A stretch of DNA of 64,000 nt, from positions 5,849,297 to 5,913,296 of the forward strand of contig NC_133230.1 of assembly GCF_040436345.1 (NCBI RefSeq), read 5' to 3'. The notes under the pieces are model-generated. The model was given only the letters and a program-made list of their open reading frames with translations. It did no database searches and was not told where the DNA came from. This DNA is from Pagrus major (taxonomy: Eukaryota > Chordata > Actinopteri > Spariformes > Sparidae). The position numbers and the translations under genes were made by a program. Below are positions 40,175 through 55,800 of this stretch, in pieces (the stretch's first letter is position 1; every line of letters starts with the position of its first letter).

Positions 40175-40299
40175 ATGTCTAAAAATGACCCGGACACTGT
40201 TATATATTTTGTTGAGTTGTGTATTTACATCGTCCTAAATGCTTCCCACAATGGTTGAACCCAGAAAAATCCTACTCAAAGTCTACTCAAGGTAACGGC

Positions 40300-40765
40300 G
40301 CAAACATTCATCACGCTGCTCAACTAAAGCACACTTTTCTTAGAAAACCACATGACAGAAAGGTTGCCTAATCAGTTATAACACAGCGAGAGAGTGATAT
40401 AAGTCGTTTATGGAAACTCAGTAACCTGGATTACAGAACATCTTGTTTCCTGGTTAATATTTACATTATGCTACATTCTGACTGCTCAACGTGTGCACAG
40501 CTGTGTCTTCTTTGTTTCTCAAGCTACCCTGTTTTGTTTTTGTTTGTAAATTAATCTGAAGAGACAGTTAATCTCATACGCAGAACAAATTAAGATCATG
40601 TTTTTTGGACTGCTGTTGAAACCCTCATCTTACGCCAGATATTAAATAATTAGCAGAGATTGCAAATGTAAATAAACTCATCAAGCACAGAGGCTTTGGG
40701 CTCTTTTCAGAAGAGGATTGTTACATTGTTCCCTTGACATGTTTTACTGGTGATTTACACCACAG
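40300..40765 (+). pseudogene. Decayed tandem copy of slc22 exon 1 and its upstream DNA
   Basis: The stretch from about 40633 to 40765 aligns with the start of the slc22 gene at 42161-42300: CGCCAGATATTAAATAATTA matches TGCCAGACGTCAGATAATCA, and GCAAATGTAAATAAACTCAT matches GCAAATGTAGACAAACTCAT. The start codon is changed (ATTG for ATGG) and the frame is eroded. DNA before it (40306-40480) also aligns with 41110-41280, sharing AGAAAACCA, GACAGAAAG and CTCAGTAACCTGGA. No copies of exons 2-11 were found, so this is the remnant of a tandem duplication of the 5' part of the gene, or of a lost neighbouring paralogue. Confidence 0.75.
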
Positions 40766-41099
40766 ACGCGTGCTGAAAGTTACTGGTTACCATCTTATCA
40801 GTCGCCCTTATCTATATATTGTTCTCTCTGTTGATATTTGCCTTCTGAAGGGTCAAACTGAAGCAAAGGAACATATATTTTGAAACATTTTCCAGGTTTA
40901 AAAGGAAGTTTAACAACCAAAATCACTGATCTGAAATACATAATTCAAAGACTAAAGTCTGTAAAGACTCTTATGTGATCTCAAACTTGAGTTATATTTT
41001 GTGAGGGCAGATTAAATGACTGTGGCTCTCTGTATGAGGTCCTGGACCCAGATGATTGAGGACAGTGTTCCTAAAGATGAAACTAAGGTGTCCTGACGT

Positions 41100-41440
41100 C
41101 GGTGTACATTAACACCTGCACAAATATGTCAACCAAAGAGCACAAAATTCTCAGAAAACCAACAGACAGAAAGTTGCCACTCTTGACATATATGTTGTTG
41201 GTTTAGGAAAAGGGAATTCAGTAACCTGGAATGCAAAACGTCCCGTTTCTCCGAAATGCTCCATTTCAGTTAATCTTTACGTTAAACTGAGAATCCTAAA
41301 GTGTGTACAGGCATTGTTTGTTTTGTTTTGTTTATCACACTCCTCTGGATTCATTGAGCTCAGTGAAATCTATCATGAAAAACAGCAAACACAATTTATG
41401 GTATGAATTTGATAAGGCCGTTTATCTCAGACAAACTGAA
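41100..41440 (+). repeat. Second copy of the duplicated slc22 upstream block
   Basis: This block shares ordered phrases with 40306-40640 (AGAAAACCAACAGACAGAAA, TTCAGTAACCTGGAATGC, the Gs and Ts around GTGTGTACAG, and a later TTATCTCA before CAGAACAA or AGACAAACT). Identity looks like roughly 70% with indels. It lies 0.75-1.1 kb before the intact start codon. Confidence 0.65.
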
Positions 41441-42187
41441 ACATGCAAAGCAAACTATGCTTGTGAGCTTGAGCTGGAATATTTTCCCCAACTTACTCTG
41501 TGAATCCAGAATTTATTTAGACCAAACCAAGACTGTTTTTGTGGGTTTCCTTTGATTTATTTTGTGTGTTTTGCGATGAGCTAATGAGGCAGTTTAGCTT
41601 GTCTTAGTTTGGTAGAAGAAAGAAACTTGAATTCAGACGATGTACAGTTGTTTTTTTCTGTTTAGTGAGGAAATAAGTGTAAAAATATCTCCTTTCTTTA
41701 CATTTTATGACTTTATTTTGACTCCTTAAGCTTACTTACGCCTTCACTTGAATAGCAAATTCACCGCTTTTATATCTCCAAGCTGAAACTACTGGAGCTA
41801 TCGACATGTCAACACTTGTTTCATCACACATTTTAAATTAAAATTCTGGCCATATCTTACAAATTGACCCTTTAATTATAACTCTTTGTCCCCAATTTGG
41901 GGGAATCAAAAACATGACCGCTGAAGACAAAGTTTCTGTCCTTCCCTGTGAGGAATAAGGATGGTATGTGGCCCCTGGAGTCTTGTTTACAGGCCAATTA
42001 ATAATAGCTTGCACAATTCCTTGAAAAGATGACCAGTAAACTCAAGAGTGAGAAAGGAGGGAGGACTTTGTGTCAACACCTGTGCCCCTCTCGTCTCTTT
42101 AAAGACACACCTTCTCTGAGACATTCTCAGACGGGAGTGCTCTGACAGACACAGCATCTTATGCCAGACGTCAGATAATCAGCAGAT

Positions 42188-45321
<3,134 letters not shown>

Positions 45322-46010
45322 CTGAAGCCATGAAGACCTGGAACATTGTTGGCATATGTCCTACATATATGTGCTGAGTTTACAATACGCATGATGTCTC
45401 ATTATTAGATGTACAGCCAGCGTTAAGTACTGTGACATGTACTGCGGTGGTTGTTATTGCAGTCTTGTGTTACATTGGATATTCTGAAGCTTTAAAAGGT
45501 GTTAACGTGAGACTTTGAGGTGTTGGGAAATCAAATGATGAAAGAATCCATATCTTTGCAGCCTCACACCTCAACAGTGCTAATTTTCCCACAGTGAAAT
45601 GATGTTTATTTATACCCAGATTGAGGGTAGCTTACGTCACCTTGAGCTAACGTTTATTAGGGCAGTGAAACTTACCATCACATGAGGATAGTGTTGATTT
45701 TGGTTGCTTATCTTTGTTTGTATTATATTTGTCTGTTACCTGTTGGGATAAACTTGTTAACTGATTTGACTGATGCTCTCTTTGATGGGTGCTGCTAAAG
45801 CTAAAGTTATAATAGCCGTTATAATTCAGTGTTTCCAGAGAGGATTTAAGCATCCGACAGAGTTAAATCAAGGCCTGAGTCAACTGGATGCAGGTCTGGA
45901 TTAGGATACTGTTTAAAAATGTCTAAGCTGTGTTTCTTTTATTTCAAAAAATGAAACCTTGACCTTGAACCTTGACAGATTTATGCTTTTTTTTCTACTT
46001 CATAAATGCA

Positions 46011-46016
46011 AATAAA
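46011..46016 (+). terminator. Poly(A) signal of slc22
   Basis: AATAAA 690 bases after the stop codon, following a 3' UTR with no recognised repeats. Confidence 0.6.
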
Positions 46017-46019
46017 ATG

Positions 46020-46888
46020 ATTTTTACTGATGTCCTGTGCCTGTTTCTCGAATTAATCATTGTTTCATCTCCTCCTCATTTTCCAACATCCAGACAACAA
46101 TACCCTTGATTGTTAAGTTGTTGTGTTTTTTTTTTAAATGCTATACTGTATATCTAATTAAGGGTTGGTTTTGTTGAGGCTTTTGTTCCATTGTAGTTTT
46201 ACCCAGAAAGCTTCAGAGCGGCCAACAAAAGCTGCCCTACATACACATAGTGCTAACTGAATGGGGAAGACCATAAATTGTGTTGTAAATCACTGGTATG
46301 CATGAGAAGTGGGATCCCCTCAAGCGTAAATATCCGTGTCGCTGAGAAAAGGAGGATGGACTTTTCTCTCATGAGTCTCTGAGAGTCCTGCACACTGTCA
46401 GTGTCACATGATGACTTCTGCAGCCGGGGGTGAAAATACATGCAAAGAGGTGCACCAGCAAAACCGTAGTGAGAAATCAAGACGTGCACCCCGGCTCATG
46501 GAAATAATGTGGTAAAATTCAGTGGCGGACTATAAAGAGGTGAATCGTTTGCCTGTGACAGATATATGATTAGGAAACTGTTTGCCTCACATAACAAAGA
46601 TCCACTGACCCGTTAAATGAGGGCAGCGGGATGTGGGGGCTTTGAGAGGGGATGTGGATGCGGGGATGAAGTAGGCAATTATGTTTAAGAACTCACTGCA
46701 CAGTACAATGAGTTTATAACTAATGGGGAATAGATTGAAAGAAGGGGTGGGGTCCGAACAGAAACAACACCCAGGACAGATTAGAGCTTTTTTTATTTTG
46801 CTGCCACAGGATATTTTCCTCTCTGGAGAAAAATCTGCAGCAGCCACTCGAGTTAACTTAAACTTTTGAGTTTAATTGGGGGGAAAAA
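46020..46888. other. Intergenic region and afadin-like promoter
   Basis: No exon was found. The last few hundred bases should hold the promoter and 5' UTR of the afadin-like gene; no CpG island or TATA box is evident. Confidence 0.4.
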
Positions 46889-49800
46889 ATGCCGGAAGAG
46901 GAAGAAAGAGAGAGATTAGCCAAAGTCATCAGACAGTGGAACAACAACAGACTGGACTTGTTTGAAATTAGCCAACCTGATGAGGTGAGTTGTCCGACAG
47001 AGTTCATAAACCAAATGATTTATCTGTGTATGTTTGGGTGAACGCTTATTGTTTTAGATGTACCTTTAGATATAAAGACTGCACCCACCAAAGTATATTT
47101 AACTGTTGTACTTCAGTATGAAGTAGTTAAGAAGTAATGGGATGCTGCTTTAGTGTTTCCATCTTGTGAGATTTTAGATTTTTACTCTAACACGATCTTT
47201 CTTGCTGGTCTGCAAGTTATTTGATTTTATTCAGTTACTCATGTTTTATCTAACATCTTTAATATATTTTTTATTTCAACACTAAAGTTTTTATTAAATA
47301 AAGATTCATATACTATAATATTTATTATCATATTATTGGTATTGAACTGTCTGTTTCAAAGTTAATTTAAAGTCTGGTAGCAGTTTCTTCAGAGGGAAAA
47401 CATTGAATTAGTTACAGCGCATATTGTGAGAGCATCGTGTGCTTGTTGTAGTCTGACTGAAATCACATTTAGTCATCCAGCTTCATCATCAAAAATAATG
47501 TTTTTTAAATGTATTTCACTTTTTTGTATTTAGTATTAAAATATCAGAAATGCTAATTTTCCTCTTAGCCGGTTGAAGGGGCGTGTCTCTGTCTGTGTTT
47601 GATTGACAGCTGCTGGCATCACACTTTAGGGAATGACAGACAGAGTAAACAAACCTGCTCTACAGCCTTCATGTCACAAGCTGACAGCTTCTCAAATGCC
47701 AGGATTTTCTGTCCCCGCTGTTTGTTGTAATAAACTGAATGTATTTAGGGTTTTGCACTGTTCTTATTCACTTCTTTTTAAACATGTTTTAGAGTCAACT
47801 GTCAGCAGTGTCGGCATGGAGAAATGAAAATACTGCTACTACTGCTCCTTGTAAGAAAGTGTTAATCAGTGAGAGGGTTTGGTGTAATTTACCTTTCTCT
47901 ACTACTCTAATCTGGTTTAATCTGTGTTTTTTGCTGTGGCCCTTTAGTTTTACAGTGTTTGTGTTGGGAGTTGAGGTGTTGAAAGTGAAGATGGCTCGGG
48001 AAATAAATCACACATTGGCTTTGTCTAATTCTGTCCTGCCATGTTTTCCTCTTTTGTCTGTTTCCACATACAACAAAAAAGAAACATTAAGCTCTAACTG
48101 ATTTTATTTTAACAACAACTTTTCTGTTTTCAAGCTAAGATTTAAACTGCAATAAACTGTTGAGCAGTAAGAGTCAGATTTAATAGATCGTAACAGTTTT
48201 CTGTTTGACGAACAGAACCTGGAGTTTCATGGTGTGATGCGCTTCTACTTTGAGGATCACGTCGGAGGAAACGTGGCCACCAAGTGCCTGCGTGTTTGCA
48301 GCAACTCTCCAACTCACGAGCTGATCGAAACCCTTTCAGAGAAGTTCAGGCCTGACATGAAGATGCTGACCACGAGTTATTCCCTGTATGAGATCCACGG
48401 CAATAAAGGTACTCATTGGACTCAGGAGACTCCAGGTGAAAGGGTCATGAGTTTGTCATTGATTTATGAATATGCTCTGACTATTTTCCTGTGTTTTCAT
48501 TGTGGAATAAGAACGCAAAGTGGATCTAGACGAGAGGCCTCTGGTTGTGCAATTAAACTGGACGAAAGACAACAGAGAAGGACGTTTTGTGCTCAAGAGA
48601 GACAAGGAGAGCGTGGAGGTAACGCTCTAAGCATTTATCTACAGTCGAGCAGCTTCATTCTCTCTTCACTCATATACAATCTCACATCTATGTTCTTTTC
48701 ATGTGTTCGACAATAAAGGAAAACTGTCACGAGAAGGAAAAAGGAGGCGTGATCCAAAACTTCAAGAGGACGCTGTCGAGAAAAGACAAGAAGAAAGAGA
48801 AGAACAAAGCGGCTGACAAGGTTTCAGAGGATGAGGATGGGTAAAATGTTTCATTGTTCGCCATGAATGTTTGTTTTCCAGACTTTTGGCTTCAGGCCTT
48901 CAAAACCGTCAGAATAACATTCGCCCCTTTAAACAAACATCCAGGTCAACTGAGAAACCACTGAACAACAACGGCATTTGTGTTTCCAACCATGAGGGAA
49001 AAAAGCAACAGAGGCAGGCTGCCCCGGGTGAGTCATGTGCAAAGTGTAGAAGATAGAAATAATAAAGAACAGCATAGTCTACTGTATTATATATATAAAT
49101 ACATATACAGGGCTGATTGTTTAGTCTATAAAATGTCAAAAATGTGAATAATACTACACATTTTCCCCAAAATTGCTGTTTTTTCTCCAAAATCCTAAAA
49201 ACTCTATTCACCATTAGGGACACTGATGATTAATGATTGATCAATTAATCTCTTTTAAGAATTTAAAAGATTAAAGTGTATTAAACAACAATCACAGATG
49301 GGCACAAATACATAAATATCAAATATATAAAATACAAAATACTGATATAAGAAATGTATTTACCTGAAATAAATGTCATTATAAAAATATAAAAAGATAT
49401 TCTACACAAACTGATATTATTACATTATCTTATTTAGTTTATTAAGTAACTTGGTGTTTACTTTCTCTGTTCTTATAAGTCCGGATGAAGCGTATTCAAA
49501 CACAGATCGAATCATATTTCAACATATTTCATATATTATTGATGATTAACCAATAATCAATTGTTAAGGCCATTTATTAATATTGATTTAAATGTGCAGC
49601 CCTGTCTACTGTCGTTAATGAGAAAGAAAAGCAGCAAATCTTCATATTTAAGAAGCTAGAAACGGAAATAATTGTCATTTTCGCTTGAGAAATGATTGAT
49701 TACAAAATAGTTGGCTGCCATCATTGTTTTTCTGTTCCTCACATGACTTCTCTCCACTCAAACACAGGAGTGAGGCACACAGGAAGTCTTCCTCCTGACT

Positions 49801-52800
49801 TCTCTGATCAACCTGGACTACCTATTGGAATTAAATTCAGTGATAACTGTGAGTAGAAACTCTTATTTTCTAGCTTCAGTTGAAAGCTGACTGCCTTCCC
49901 GTCTCATAATGTCCTCCTGCCCCCTGCTGGTGTTTTCTAATTTTCAGCTGAGGAGGCCTTCCTGTCTGCAGTCATAAATTACACCAACAGCTCCACTGTT
50001 CATTTCAAGCTCTCACCTGCGTACATCCTCTACGCTGTGGGACGCTTCGCTCTACAACGCCATTACCGGCGAGGCTCTCCGCCCTCGGGGCAGACGCACA
50101 GTGTCACCTCCGTCGCAAACAAAATGGTGGCCATGACAGAAAAGGTCATGCAGGCAAGTGCGAGGAAACTCTTTTTGTTTCAAGTGCACACACTGAATAG
50201 ATGACAGTTCGAACTTCAAAAGCAAACTGTGAAACCAAAGTCACATCTGCCAGGTGTTGTGTACGTTTATATGACACCGCTGCTATATTTTGCCTCGCAG
50301 AGGCAGCAGGCCATCGCCGGCGCTCTCGCCTTCTGGATGGCCAACTCCTCTGAGCTGCTAAACTTCCTCAAGCATGACAAACACCTCAGCCTGCTCACCC
50401 AGCAATGTCAGCTGGATCTGTCCCACCTGGTGCACAAAGCCTACAGGTAACAGACAGCTGGAACAGCAGGACACACTCCACATCACCCTTCCACCACCCA
50501 TCAAACGAGTCCCTGTGCTAAAAACATGTAATCAAAAGTATCTATCCAAGCCTTTGCCCTCTTGGAGGCCCCACAAGTGTCTTGACACCAAAACAAACCA
50601 CTTTAAAAATAGGTTTCCCACTGCTGCAGCAGCTCTGAGCTCCCAAATACAAAAAGTACATATACACAAGCGCTTTAGAGCTGATTCTCTGACTTCAACA
50701 TGCAATTTTCCTGTCTTCTCTCTCTGTAAATACTTTCTGATAATGATTTATGGGCTGATATGTTTATCAGCCAATATTTTACTTACAGATACAACATTGA
50801 TTCCCAAGAATTCTTGTGCTGATGCACGTTTCACATAATGTAAATGTACATGTGTGTTTTCCTCCACCAAGCTGCCTGCTGCACTGTCTACAGAATGAGT
50901 TGAGGAAGCACTTGCCAACTTTTCTGATTGATCCGGAGCAGCATGGCCCACTGCCAGCTGGTATAGGTAAATACTTTAATTAATTTACTCAGCACACATA
51001 AATTAAGACTCTTAGAGGAGCTGTGACGTTGCCAGCTGTGTTGTGAAAAGTACCAGAAAGTCATAAAAGTCTTCTGCCTCCCACTTTACATATAAACTAT
51101 AAACTTCTGTCTTGCCTGCTTGCAGAGATGGTGCTGAACACCTTGATGAACACGATGTCTCTTTTACGCCGCTGTCGTGTGAACCCTGCCCTCACCATCC
51201 AGCTCTTCTCCCAACTCTTCCACTTCATCAGCGCCTGGCTCTTCAACCAGCTGACGAGCCCAGAGGCCAACACTCCCGGCCTGCGCTCCCACTACTGGGG
51301 AGCCGCTCTCCGCCAGAGGCTCATGGCCATCGAAGGCTGGGCGGAGAGGCAGGGCCTGGAGCTGGCTGCTGACTGCCACCTCGGACACATTATTCAGGTC
51401 GGTCCCTGCCTGTAATACATGGACGAACACTGGTAAAAAGAAAGGCTTACACAGTGTCCATCAATCTGAGCTTCTTTGTGAGGCGACACATGTCTGAAGT
51501 TGTTTATGCTTTGCAGTTTTTTACCCCAGGTTTTAATTACGTGTCAGAGCACATATTTCAGATGGTACAAGCTTTTAAAATAGCATTGCCTGGCTGTTTC
51601 TAGGCAACCATGCTCCTGACCATGAATAAGTACTCAATGAAAGACGCGAAGGACATCCAGAATACCTGCTTCAAGTTGAACTCACTGCAGCTGCAGATGT
51701 TGCTGGCTGGTTATCTCTATGCAACCAATGAGCCTCACATCCCCTCTGTGAGTACTTCTTCCTCTCCTCTTATGCTGCTGTTGTCTTCCCTGTTTCACAC
51801 CACAGTCTGATGATGCTTTCTGGGACAAATCCCTACAAGACATTTGTGATATCAAGAGGAAAAGCCTGTAGAAATGAAAGTACTGCTACTAATAAGAGCG
51901 TCTTTATATAAACAGAGAAAATGCAAAGTACAGAGTCGATATTTGGGGAATTTAGTGCTGCTTCGACCACAGAACAGGAGCTCAGCAGTATAGATCTGGT
52001 CATATGAATTATTAAAAATAATGAATATGACCATGAATAATATATGAGGAATAGTGGGATGCTTTTGACTGATTTCTCTAATATTTTGCTGAATATTCGA
52101 GTTTGTGAATGTGTGACAAAGCCATGTCAAGCTCCCCATGAAGTGATAAAACAGGGAGTGAGTCCAGTGGATCTGCTGTGTGCAAGACTACAGTCAAATA
52201 CAATATAATACAAACACATCAAGCTAGTAACACAAACTCAATTCGACCCCCAGCAGTTAGACATCAGAAGTAGTTCAGTAATTAATTCACAACGAAGATT
52301 ATCACAGGAAATGCAAAATAAGCCCCAGTTTACGCCTCTCATGTACATTCAAGCAAATAACTGTTTCATTTCCACCTCTGTTCTTTGTTTGAGTAAGGTT
52401 AGGTTAAAAACATTAAAAAAAATAAACATTTAAACATGAAAACTATTTTAATGCAAAGAGTCTTTTGATGAATATCTTAAAAACGGAGGTTAAGCTGCCA
52501 CGATTTGCACTCAAGTCCAGTAAAAGTACCTCAAAACTATACTTTTTCACCCTCATCATTTACTCTGTTCAGCAGTTTCTAGTGAGTATACATTACTTTA
52601 TTTTTGGACTTTTCTACCTCTCTAAGAAGGTCAGCAGTCAGCGTCGTCCGCAGGAAGGTCTCCAGTATTCCTCTCAGGGTCACAGCAGACAGATTGGATG
52701 TCCCTTCCCTGAAGCCTTGTCACACAATGACAAATGTCAATCCACACACGAGAACGACCTTTTCCTGAAATGTTTCCGCTGTCCGATCCACATGTCATCC

Positions 52801-55800
52801 TCCGCTGCAGGATTTGATCGATGCTGTAGTGACGGCCGCGGCGGCCTCTGCAGATAACCTGATTTTGAGCGAAGGACGGGACGTCCAGCTGGAGGAGAGC
52901 CTCGACCTCCACCTGCCCTTCCTGCTGCCGGAGGGAGGGTACTCCTGTGACTCTGTGAGAGGAATCCCTCCAGGGTTTAGGGAGTTTTTGGAGCCAATAT
53001 GCCGGAAAGGTTTGTCAAAATGTGGATATAAATTACCAGGAATGTGTTGCATGTAAGATAAACTCATTCATTGTTGGATATTTATACTGAATGACATCTT
53101 TCTCCTCAGGTCTCTGCTCTTTAACATCCCAGCCGACCTCTAAAGGTGACTGGACCGCGTACTTCAATGAACCGGCTTCTTCTGCAGGGAGCACATACTT
53201 GGTAAGCAAAAATATAATTCAATTTTAACATCAAATACAGCACTTGTGGAGCAGCTCTTTGTCTTATTTCCATTTTCTTCAACAGGCAGCACAAAGAGAG
53301 CCAGAGGTTGTGACCGTCACTCTGAACAAGCCTCTGAACAGTGGGATGGGTGTCAGCATCGTGGCTGCCAAGGTGACTGCCTCAGCGTTCGTCCCTAATT
53401 CTGATGTGTTCACTAACTGGAACTGCTCAAACATGAAATATATCTGCTAAACGTCTCAGCTAATTAACGTCCTCCCTCTTGTTTTGCCACAGGGAGCAGG
53501 ACAAGGTAACCTTGGGATTTATATCAAATCTATCGTCAGGGGAGGCCCGGCTGAAATGGTGAGAGCCGACACGTTATTGATTGAGCTGAACTTCAGTTGT
53601 TCGAGAATCGTTTTAGGGGAGTTATACAAGAAATAACTGACAAATATCTCTTGTGTCTCGACTGTGTGCAGAATGGCAGGTTAACAGCTGGGGATCAGCT
53701 GCTGAGTGTGGACGGTCACAGCCTGGTCGGCCTCAGCCAAGAACGGTAGACACATGACAGTATTATCTAGACGTCCATGACAAAGTACTTTTTTTTATAG
53801 CAGCGCAATCTTTCCAAACTAAAAATTTAATACGTCAATAAAATGGAGAACTGACCTTATTATTCTTACAATGATTTAGGGCAGCAGCGATCATGATGCA
53901 AACCGGCCCCGTTGTGACCTTACAGGTTGCCAAGTTTGGAGCCAGCTACCACGGCCTCGGGGCTCTGCTGAGTGAACCGACCTCAGAGCAGAAACCAGGT
54001 ACATTATTCTACCCGTCAAACCATTTGTTATTTACAATTTCAGGCATGATTTAAGACTTTTTCCTGCTTCACAAGGGGATGAAAGTCTGGCTAATTCAAA
54101 CGGTAAAGCTGTGGAGCTGTACAGCGTCGTGGACGCTGGTCCGTCAGAACATCACGGAGGCAGCAGAAGGAAGAAGGAGCAGATAATGCAGAGAAACAGA
54201 CAACTGTATCGCTCCAACCCCAACATGACCAGTGGGTGCACTTCTGTTTTCATCACTTAAATGCATTATTGTGAAATATGATGAATGTCCAATGTATACA
54301 TTTTCTCTTTATTTCAGCAGATTTTAGCCCTGAGAATGGAGATGAACCTGTTCTCCCGGTTGTGAGAGGGAACAACATGGCTGCTGTCTCCAGTATCAAC
54401 CTTTGTGCCGACGTGAGTTTTCTAGATTTCTCTGTCTAATTTCTTAAAACATTTGTAAAATATTCAGTTGCTGTAAAAAGGCATTGAGGAAGGAAATGCT
54501 GCACAGCCACAAAAACGCCACTGTCAACTGAATTTATATCCTTCTTTGTTACTTTCCATGTCTGTATCCAGACATTTCACAGGGAATACTTGACACTTCC
54601 GACTCCTAAATCCCAGGACAAGCACCTGTCTGATCCTAGTCGACCACAGCAAACACTTAAAGTCTCTCTGAGGCCTTTAGACGGACAGCGCTCCAGTAAA
54701 AGGACTTTAATGGTAAGTCTTTAATAAATAAAGAGTATTAATGTCCCTCTGGGAGCAGAAATGTTTCATCACATTTATTATTTAATCAGCTGTAAAGAAA
54801 GGAAAAGTCAACATGTTGTTCACAGTGGTGTAATGTCACTAAGAACAAGTAGTGAATTTAAGTACAGTTTAGAGGTTCTTGAGTATTTACATTTTACTTT
54901 ATCTTTCTACTCCACCATATTTAAAATCTCTGCATTTCCCCTTCTAGCGTCAGGCCCTGTCACAGGAGAACCTGTGCGTGGACAGTGGAGGCCCCCTGCT
55001 GGACAAAAGGCAGAATTTATGGGAGCAGAAGGAGCAGCATGCAAAGCAAAGCATGAGCCACTACTCATCTTTCCCCATTCGCTCAAGTGTTTCAAGTCAT
55101 GACCTCCTCTCAGACGACTGTCCTCATACAAAGCGACAGCAGGGCAGCCGTACAAGTGGCGCCGGTGTCTGGAGAACTCCTTTTTCGCAACATCCAACAC
55201 CTACGCCTTCGATCCAGCCCATACGCATAGATATCCCGGTGACCAGAGCGGTGAACACACACACAAATCCTCCACTCACCACCTTCCAAAGTTCGTCTCT
55301 GCTGGCAGCGAAGATGAGCCGAACCCTCAAAGTAAACGGAAACAAACAGAGTCCTCAAAACCAAGCTAACCATATTTATGCATGTCCCATTACTGCAACC
55401 AAGAAGCTACCTCAGCCCTCACATCCATCACAAAGATCCACCACACACAGGGATCAAGCAGCAAAACCGCAAGTCAGCATCCCTCCAACAAAACACGTCT
55501 CCTTCCAAGAACCTCCGACTCAGGGCCCAACAAAGCAAAAAGACCCGCAGGAGCTGTCTGGTCCGTGGAGGAGGGAGGCCCAGGAGAAGCTGGAGAAGCA
55601 GCACAGGCTTCATGCGGTGGAGCTCCTGGAGCAGGAGGTGCAGGAGCTCCAGGGTAAAGCCAAGCGCACAGCGGAGGAGAGCGACCGGCTCAGGAAGCTC
55701 AGCCTGGAGTGGCAGTTTCAGAAGAGGCTGCAGGAGATTCAGCAGAGAGGAGAGGACGAGGATGAGGAGGAAGACGAGGATCTGGACATGATGCTGACAA

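Noticed and set aside
39899-40180. SECIS element after the SelL-like stop codon
   Set aside because: ATGA and GA pieces occur, but no AA-loop helix with the right spacing could be drawn by eye, and the redox codons are Cys so none is required.
47633-48101. Possible exon in afadin-like intron 1
   Set aside because: No acceptor/donor pair with a matching phase 0 join between RLDLFEISQPDE and NLEFHGVMRFYF, which are contiguous in afadin.
48871-49056. Frame near 48871 taken as a spurious ORF
   Set aside because: Rejection withdrawn: the acceptor at 48881, donor at 49027 and matching phases on both sides make it afadin-like exon 5, the novel linker.
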